From assembly GCA_016716335.1 (NCBI GenBank), contig JADJWN010000015.1, forward strand, positions 10,755 to 74,754: 64,000 bases of DNA. The letters are read 5' to 3'. Below are positions 59,477 to 64,000 of this stretch, piece by piece; the first letter of the stretch is position 1, and every line of letters starts with the position of its first letter. Both the position numbers and the translations under genes were made by a program. Under the pieces are notes generated by a model. That model was not told the origin of the DNA. It worked only from the letters and a program-made list of their open reading frames with translations, and searched no databases. Source of the stretch: Saprospiraceae bacterium (GTDB lineage: Bacteria; Bacteroidota; Bacteroidia; Chitinophagales; Saprospiraceae).

Positions 59477-60418
59477 ATGAAATCAATGTGGTGGAAAATC
59501 CTGGGAGCAGCAATATTCATGTATGTTCTGATCGGAGGTTTGCTCACCCCGCTTAATCCCGGTATTACAGCTGTATCCCCGTCAAAAACCGGTACCGGAG
59601 AGGATTTGATTCTGTCAGTAACCGGCTACAATACCCATTTTACCACCGCAAAAAACCATCGTGCATGGCTCAAGTTAGACAGCATTCATGCGGTGCCTGC
59701 AGAAAACATATCGATCCTGAATGAAAATACGGCAGAATTGAGATTTCTTATTCCCGGCACCTTACCCGACAATGAAGAGCTTGCCGCTGCCACCCTTATT
59801 CTGGACAATGAAATGGATGGTAGCTTTGTACAGCCCTCTGCCCTGTTTATTCAAAACAGCCAAACACAAAATCCGGCCAGTGACAGGGAATGGCAGCAAT
59901 ACATCATCAAAGATCTCTCTGTAAGGAAGTCAATGGGATTTCCTTACAGAAACATTCTGAATGAAACCATTCGCAATACCTTTTTTCATGTAGCCCTATG
60001 GTTTGCCATGTTTCTGCTTTTGATAGCAGGAATTTATTACGCCATCAGGTATCTTCGGACTCAGGATATTGTATTTGATCATTACTCGTCCGCATTCAAC
60101 AAGGTAGCGATTTTGTATGGTATTCTGGGCCTTATAACCGGATCGGTATGGGCTAAGTTTACCTGGAATACTTTCTGGACCACCGATGTCAAGCTCAATA
60201 TGACTGCAGTGGCTATGCTCATATATCTGGCATACTTGGTGCTTCGGGGCTCCTCTGCCGACCAGGACAAGAGAGCAAGACTTTCGGCAGCCTACAGCAT
60301 TTTTGCATTTGTAGCATTGATCCCTCTGGTTTTTGTAATACCCAGACTTACAGACAGTCTCCATCCCGGCAACGGAGGCAATCCGGCACTGGGTGGAGAA
60401 GATCTGGACAATACCTGA
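59477..60418 (+). CDS. ccmC: Cytochrome c biogenesis protein CcmC/CcsA type with an N-terminal beta domain
   Basis: This 313-residue protein has a first membrane helix (ILGAAIFMYVLIGGLL), then an unusual periplasmic domain of about 100 residues (GITAVSPSKTGTGEDLILSV), reminiscent of an IPT/Ig fold. Five more helices follow. The heme-handling Trp-rich loop is SVWAKFTWNTFWTTDVKLN (near residue 220), and candidate heme ligands are the His in NTFFHVALW and the one in TDSLHPGNG. CcmC presents heme for attachment to CcmE. The extra N-terminal domain is not part of classical CcmC. It is followed after 2 bases by a small ORF. Confidence 0.88.
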   Translation: MKSMWWKILGAAIFMYVLIGGLLTPLNPGITAVSPSKTGTGEDLILSVTGYNTHFTTAKNHRAWLKLDSIHAVPAENISILNENTAELRFLIPGTLPDNEELAAATLILDNEMDGSFVQPSALFIQNSQTQNPASDREWQQYIIKDLSVRKSMGFPYRNILNETIRNTFFHVALWFAMFLLLIAGIYYAIRYLRTQDIVFDHYSSAFNKVAILYGILGLITGSVWAKFTWNTFWTTDVKLNMTAVAMLIYLAYLVLRGSSADQDKRARLSAAYSIFAFVALIPLVFVIPRLTDSLHPGNGGNPALGGEDLDNT

Positions 60419-60420
60419 GA

Positions 60421-60534
60421 ATGTTTTTTTATCCGTCCATTATTGCACTCACCATTTTAGGCACCTGGATGGCTACTTTGATGATCCGATATGAAAAACT
60501 CAAAGACCGTGTGATGCTGAATGAAGATAATTGA
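60421..60534 (+). CDS. Small membrane protein in the ccm operon (37 aa)
   Basis: The ATG at 60421 lies 2 bases after the ccmC stop. The frame runs 38 codons to TGA at 60532-60534: MFFYPSIIALTILGTWMATL, then MIRYEKLKDRVMLNEDN. One membrane helix (residues 5-21) is followed by a charged tail, the same layout as CcmD. A second, longer CcmD-like gene follows at 60603. Spacing and layout argue that it is translated. It could be an accessory subunit of the heme-handling complex (inference). Confidence 0.6.
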   Translation: MFFYPSIIALTILGTWMATLMIRYEKLKDRVMLNEDN

Positions 60535-60602
60535 TAAAATAATTTTTCTAAATCAAATAATTGCCCGACCTTTCGCACACAAATCAAACAGGAAAAAAGT
60601 AT

Positions 60603-60818
60603 ATGAATTATAAAAAATTTCTCCTGATTATCGCAGCCTTATGGATTCCTGTTTTGCTGAAGGCTGCATCGCAGGATACCGACTTCCTGCGCAGTACAGG
60701 CAAGATATATTCGGTGGTAATTGTGATATGCATTTTGTTTTTGGGTATCATCATTTTTCTTTTCCGCCTTGACCGCAAGCTAACCAAATTAGAAAATCAG
60801 ATAAACAATGAGCAGTAG
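60603..60818 (+). CDS. CcmD-like (alternative CcmD family) small membrane protein
   Basis: The ATG at 60603 gives 71 residues: a signal-like first helix (YKKFLLIIAALWIPVLLKAA), then DFLRSTGKIYSVVIVICILF and LGIIIFLFRLDRKLTKLENQ. The block with GKIY before a membrane helix, followed by LDRKLTKLE, is typical of the alternative CcmD family of Bacteroidota. It would stabilise the CcmC complex at the inner membrane. Its stop lies 11 bases inside the glutamate dehydrogenase gene, so the two reading frames overlap. Confidence 0.82.
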   Translation: MNYKKFLLIIAALWIPVLLKAASQDTDFLRSTGKIYSVVIVICILFLGIIIFLFRLDRKLTKLENQINNEQ

Positions 60819-62229
60819 TAAACAAGCAAGATTTTTTGAGAGTGTGCAGCGCAACTTTGACCGGGCAGCCGCACATACCAACATTCACCCGGGATTGCTC
60901 GCACAGATCAAAGTGTGCAATGCAGTGTATCAGATGAATTTCCCCGTCAAAATCGGTGATACCTATCAGGTTATAGAAGCTTACAGAGTACAGCACAGCC
61001 ACCACAGACTGCCCACCAAGGGAGGTATCCGCTTCAGCCATCTGGTAGATCAGGACGAAGTAATGGCTCTGGCTGCATTGATGACTTATAAGTGTGCTAT
61101 CGTAGATGTGCCTTTCGGTGGGGCAAAAGGCGGGGTAAAAGTCAGTCCCCGGGCCTACACAGCAGAAGAGCTGGAGAGAATTACCCGACGATATACCGTA
61201 GAGCTGATCCGGAAAAATTTCATTGGCCCATCTCTTGACGTACCTGCTCCCGATTATGGTACGGGAGAGCGTGAAATGGCCTGGATACTGGATACCTATC
61301 AGACCTTCAAAGGCGGCGAGATAGATGCTGCCGGCTGTGTCACCGGCAAGCCTGTCAATCAGTCCGGTATCAGAGGCAGGACCGAGGCTACGGGACGAGG
61401 CGTCTTCTACGGCTTGCGGGAAGCTTTCAATGACGAAAAAATCCTGAAGAAAATCGGTTGTACCAAAGGCCTGGCCGGCAAGACCATGGTCATACAGGGA
61501 ATGGGAAATGTTGGTTCTTATGCAGGACTTATCTCCCAAAAAGAAGGAGATGTAAAAATCATCGGTTTGTCAGAACTTGAAGGTACTATCGTGAAGGAGG
61601 ACGGTATAGATATGGAAGCAGCCCTGGCTTACCGCAAGGAGCATGGCACCATACTCGGATTTCCGGGATCCACCACCCTGCCTGACAGAGGAGACTGGGT
61701 GAGCATTGAATGCGATATCCTTTTGCCTGCCGCATTGGAATCCGTCATAACCATCGAAAATGCCCACCTCGTGAGAGCCAAAGTCATTGGTGAAGCAGCC
61801 AATGGCCCTGTGACTGCCAATGCTGAAGAAGTATTGCTGAAAAACGGGGTAGTCATCCTGCCGGACATGTACCTGAATGCAGGTGGTGTGACTGTATCTT
61901 ACTTCGAATGGCTCAAAAATCTTTCGCACATGAGATTTGGAAGGATGGACAAGCGGTTCAATCAGAACACCTATGGCAATATCGTATCTACCGTGGAGCA
62001 ACTCACAGGCAAAACCATCGGTGAGAAAGAAAAAACCATACTCACCAAAGGGGCTGACGAAATAGACCTGGTACGTTCCGGTCTGGAAGAAACCATGGTC
62101 AATGCCTACCAGAATATTGCCACCATCTACCACAGCAATCCCAAAATTGTGAGTATGCGGGATGCAGCATTTGTGAGCGCACTCGAAAAAGTAGCCAATG
62201 ACTATATGACACTGGGAGTATTCCCCTGA
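60808..62229 (+). CDS. Glu/Leu/Phe/Val-type (glutamate) dehydrogenase
   Basis: This 473-residue enzyme has the GDH substrate site LPTKGGIRFSHLV and the catalytic region VPFGGAKGGVKVSPR with Lys107. The Rossmann motif is VIQGMGNVGSYAGL, and the C-terminal EAANGPVT is also conserved. It interconverts glutamate and 2-oxoglutarate with ammonia using NAD(P)H. The start overlaps the CcmD-like gene by 11 bases, so it may share the ccm transcript. A good terminator follows. Confidence 0.92.
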   Translation: MSSSKQARFFESVQRNFDRAAAHTNIHPGLLAQIKVCNAVYQMNFPVKIGDTYQVIEAYRVQHSHHRLPTKGGIRFSHLVDQDEVMALAALMTYKCAIVDVPFGGAKGGVKVSPRAYTAEELERITRRYTVELIRKNFIGPSLDVPAPDYGTGEREMAWILDTYQTFKGGEIDAAGCVTGKPVNQSGIRGRTEATGRGVFYGLREAFNDEKILKKIGCTKGLAGKTMVIQGMGNVGSYAGLISQKEGDVKIIGLSELEGTIVKEDGIDMEAALAYRKEHGTILGFPGSTTLPDRGDWVSIECDILLPAALESVITIENAHLVRAKVIGEAANGPVTANAEEVLLKNGVVILPDMYLNAGGVTVSYFEWLKNLSHMRFGRMDKRFNQNTYGNIVSTVEQLTGKTIGEKEKTILTKGADEIDLVRSGLEETMVNAYQNIATIYHSNPKIVSMRDAAFVSALEKVANDYMTLGVFP

Positions 62230-62251
62230 TGTCATACCTACAGATATCAGA

Positions 62252-62286
62252 GGGTTGGTTGATTTTTCTTTAGCCAACCCTTTTTT
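62252..62286 (+). terminator. Intrinsic terminator after glutamate dehydrogenase
   Basis: GGGTTGG (62252-62258) pairs with CCAACCC (62274-62280) around a 15-base loop and is followed by TTTTTT. It ends the ccm-GDH transcript. Confidence 0.82.
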
Positions 62287-62322
62287 ATTTTTTGAAAGAA
62301 CAAGCCCGAAAAAAAGCCTGGG

Positions 62323-62850
62323 CTACTTCCAGTTTTCCTTCCTTATCAGATATTCGATGTTGATTTTCGGATTTTCACCGTAGTATGCCACCTCGATGGT
62401 TTTCATTTTTTCTGCACCCAATTTGTCCATTGCCTTTCGTGAGCGCATATTCTGTGCGCCTACATGAAACCACACCTTGTCCACCCACTGAAATGCATGG
62501 TCCAGCATAAGCTGCTTCATAGCATGATTATATCCTTTACCCCAGTATTTCACAGCCAGAAATGTGTAGCCGATAAATACTGATTGCTCTTTTTCGTCAT
62601 AATCATAAAATCTTGAGCTTCCTACAATCTCTCCTGATTGACTGTCAACCGCCATGTAAGCTCCACCGGATTGTATGGCACCCTCAAAAAATTTTTCAAA
62701 GACTTCCCTTTTCCATCGGTCAGGATTGGGATGCTGCTTCCATATCATGGGATCGGAAGCAGTATTGTACAACACTTCAAAATCCGACTCCTTCAAGGGT
62801 AGCAGACGTACCATTGTATTCTCCAAAGGAAGCTGAAAAAACGGTGGCAT
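62323..62850 (-). CDS. GNAT-family N-acetyltransferase (RimJ/RimL type)
   Basis: From the ATG at 62850 it has 175 residues. The GNAT fold shows VRLLPLKESDFEVLYNTASD at the front, the acetyl-CoA loop region FLAVKYWGKGYNHAMKQLML and VWFHVGAQNMRSRKAMDKLG. This N-terminal plan is that of the Acetyltransf_3 group, which acetylates protein N-termini, amino acids or antibiotics. The substrate cannot be told. It is a single minus-strand gene between two plus-strand units; the TTG start at 62859 is less likely. Confidence 0.9.
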   Translation of the reverse strand: MPPFFQLPLENTMVRLLPLKESDFEVLYNTASDPMIWKQHPNPDRWKREVFEKFFEGAIQSGGAYMAVDSQSGEIVGSSRFYDYDEKEQSVFIGYTFLAVKYWGKGYNHAMKQLMLDHAFQWVDKVWFHVGAQNMRSRKAMDKLGAEKMKTIEVAYYGENPKINIEYLIRKENWK

Positions 62851-62957
62851 TGAATTCAATTTTCCAATCTAAAAAAATCTATTATTAAACCATTATTGTA
62901 TAATGCAGGTCAATGAAGCGGGTCATTAATTATTATCATCCAAAGATAAATTTTCCT

Positions 62958-62965
62958 TAGATTTG
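62958..62965 (+). promoter_or_regulatory. -7 promoter box of the M28 peptidase gene
   Basis: TAGATTTG is a perfect TAnnTTTG match 51 bases before the ATG at 63017 and 18 bases before an in-frame ATG at 62984. Confidence 0.5.
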
Positions 62966-63016
62966 TTAATTAAATTTCAGCGCATGCACTCTAATCATTT
63001 AAAAAATACACCTTTT

Positions 63017-64000
63017 ATGAAGTATGTTTTTCAGCTCATGCTGGTCATACTTACAGCCTTTCATCCTGCTTTTGCACAGGATTTCAACAAGGAATTTCGC
63101 CGTATTGGTCTGGAAGAATCCCGGGTAATGGAGCTTGCCTCCTACATCTGTGATGTTTACGGGCCGAGATTGACAGGATCCGCAAAATTAGATAAAGCGC
63201 AGGACTGGGCTGTGGCCGAGCTGAAAAAAATGGGTATGAGTAATGTGGTAAAAGAAGAATGGGGCCAATTCGGCCGGGGTTGGCACCTTGAGCATTTCGA
63301 AATGCATGCCTGGTCACCGGACTACTGGCCGGTACTTGCTTATCCAAAAGCCTGGGTACCCTCCACCAAAGGTCAGGTAAGCGGAGAGGTGATTTATCTG
63401 CAGGCCAACACTGTCGAAGAACTGGATAAATATAAGGGCAAACTCAAAAATAAATTTGTCCTCCTCGATACCATCAGAGATGTAAAGGAATGGATGGATC
63501 CTCCGGCAAAAAGATATACCGCCGAAGAATTGCTGGATATGGCCAATGCACCAATGCCTGCCCCAAGACCACGCAGAGACTGGGCAAGAGCCGGTGGCAT
63601 GTCATTCAATCGTGAACTGTGGAAATTTCTGGCCGATGAACAACCTCTGTGCATCGTAGACAGACATTACAAGGGCGACCTCGGCACTGTATTTGTCACC
63701 GGGGCATCTACAGGCGACAGAAGCGAAAAAAGGGCACAGGATGAGGGCGTACAGATACTGCCTCAGGTGACCATGGCAGTAGAACATTACAACCGTCTCA
63801 TCCGGCTGCTTTATAAGGGCATCACCCCAAAACTGAGCCTTGAAATCAAAGCACGGTATGAAAGTCCAAATGGAGGAATGGAACATAATGTTATTGCAGA
63901 AATACCGGGCACCGACCTGAAAGATGAAGTCGTCATGTTTGGAGCACATTTTGACAGCTGGCATGCCGGTACGGGTGCCACAGATAATGGTGCAGGGTCT
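63017..64000 (+). CDS. M28-family secreted aminopeptidase (3'-truncated by the window)
   Basis: The ATG at 63017 gives a signal peptide (MKYVFQLMLVILTAFHPAFA). The mature part begins DFNKEFRRIGLEESRVMELA and includes GPRLTGSAKLDKAQDWAVAE. A protease-associated-like insert (residues about 90-260) follows, then the zinc-binding start of the M28 domain, EVVMFGAHFDSWHAGTGATD. The His and Asp of these blocks are metal ligands. The sequence ends at the window edge with the frame open. The in-frame ATG at 62984 would add 11 residues before the signal peptide. Confidence 0.9.
   Translation, partial: MKYVFQLMLVILTAFHPAFAQDFNKEFRRIGLEESRVMELASYICDVYGPRLTGSAKLDKAQDWAVAELKKMGMSNVVKEEWGQFGRGWHLEHFEMHAWSPDYWPVLAYPKAWVPSTKGQVSGEVIYLQANTVEELDKYKGKLKNKFVLLDTIRDVKEWMDPPAKRYTAEELLDMANAPMPAPRPRRDWARAGGMSFNRELWKFLADEQPLCIVDRHYKGDLGTVFVTGASTGDRSEKRAQDEGVQILPQVTMAVEHYNRLIRLLYKGITPKLSLEIKARYESPNGGMEHNVIAEIPGTDLKDEVVMFGAHFDSWHAGTGATDNGAGS

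Overview
The window comes from a member of the Bacteroidota, most likely a Saprospiraceae-type bacterium. Supporting this are many secreted proteins ending in C-terminal sorting domains of the type IX secretion system (T9SS), Bacteroidota-style promoters with a TAnnTTTG -7 box close to start codons, two-component propeller histidine kinases, dockerin-like repeats, an Asp-type MurA and a CcmB/CcmC/alternative-CcmD cytochrome c maturation cluster. GC content looks moderate (low to mid 40s by eye), with a few AT-rich patches. No rRNA, tRNA, CRISPR array or transposase gene was seen.

Layout. 1-9.1 kb: end of rpsT with a strong terminator, a BamA-type outer membrane barrel, a thioredoxin-SPOR protein, fabH, an AT-rich pair (SDH/ClpP-fold protease plus a 70-residue protein), a PAP2 / glycosyltransferase 39 / DinB operon, and a ferredoxin with its reductase. 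9.2-19.2 kb: an unannotated 36-residue membrane peptide behind a Crp/Fnr-like site, two giant paralogous T9SS proteins (both frame-broken and mosaic) and a frameshifted yifB/comM. 19.2-36 kb: a bestrophin, then a 12-kb minus-strand run of five secreted-protein genes (three tail-collar-like fibre proteins, a giant LamG protein and a module-sharing partner). This run is followed by a histidine kinase and a divergent LuxR-type response regulator. An identical 19-bp palindromic element, with identical spacing to the -7 box, lies in front of both the response regulator gene and the five-gene run. 36-38.4 kb: a MITE-like element, a GHMP kinase and low-complexity repeats. 38.4-44 kb: an M43 metalloprotease, a YkgJ cysteine cluster, a PaaY-type hexapeptide protein and an FAD/Fe-S oxidoreductase, stacked with ATGA/TAATG overlaps. 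44-53 kb: CotH kinase and endonuclease/phosphatase genes, pirin, small unknown genes, a dockerin-like protein and a GH13 lipoprotein. 53-57 kb: T9SS proteins with AT-rich front halves and recombined C-terminal domains. 57-64 kb: murA, the ccm cluster running into glutamate dehydrogenase, a GNAT acetyltransferase and the start of an M28 peptidase.

About a dozen genes carry single-base frameshifts, including genes normally kept intact (yifB, ccmB, YkgJ, the FAD/Fe-S oxidoreductase). Most can be explained by one missing base. The sequence therefore probably retains indel errors, as in a long-read or metagenomic assembly, and the 'pseudogene' labels below should be read with that in mind. The best candidate for an undescribed system is the two-component-controlled operon of collar-type fibres and giant LamG proteins (about 20.1-36.0 kb).
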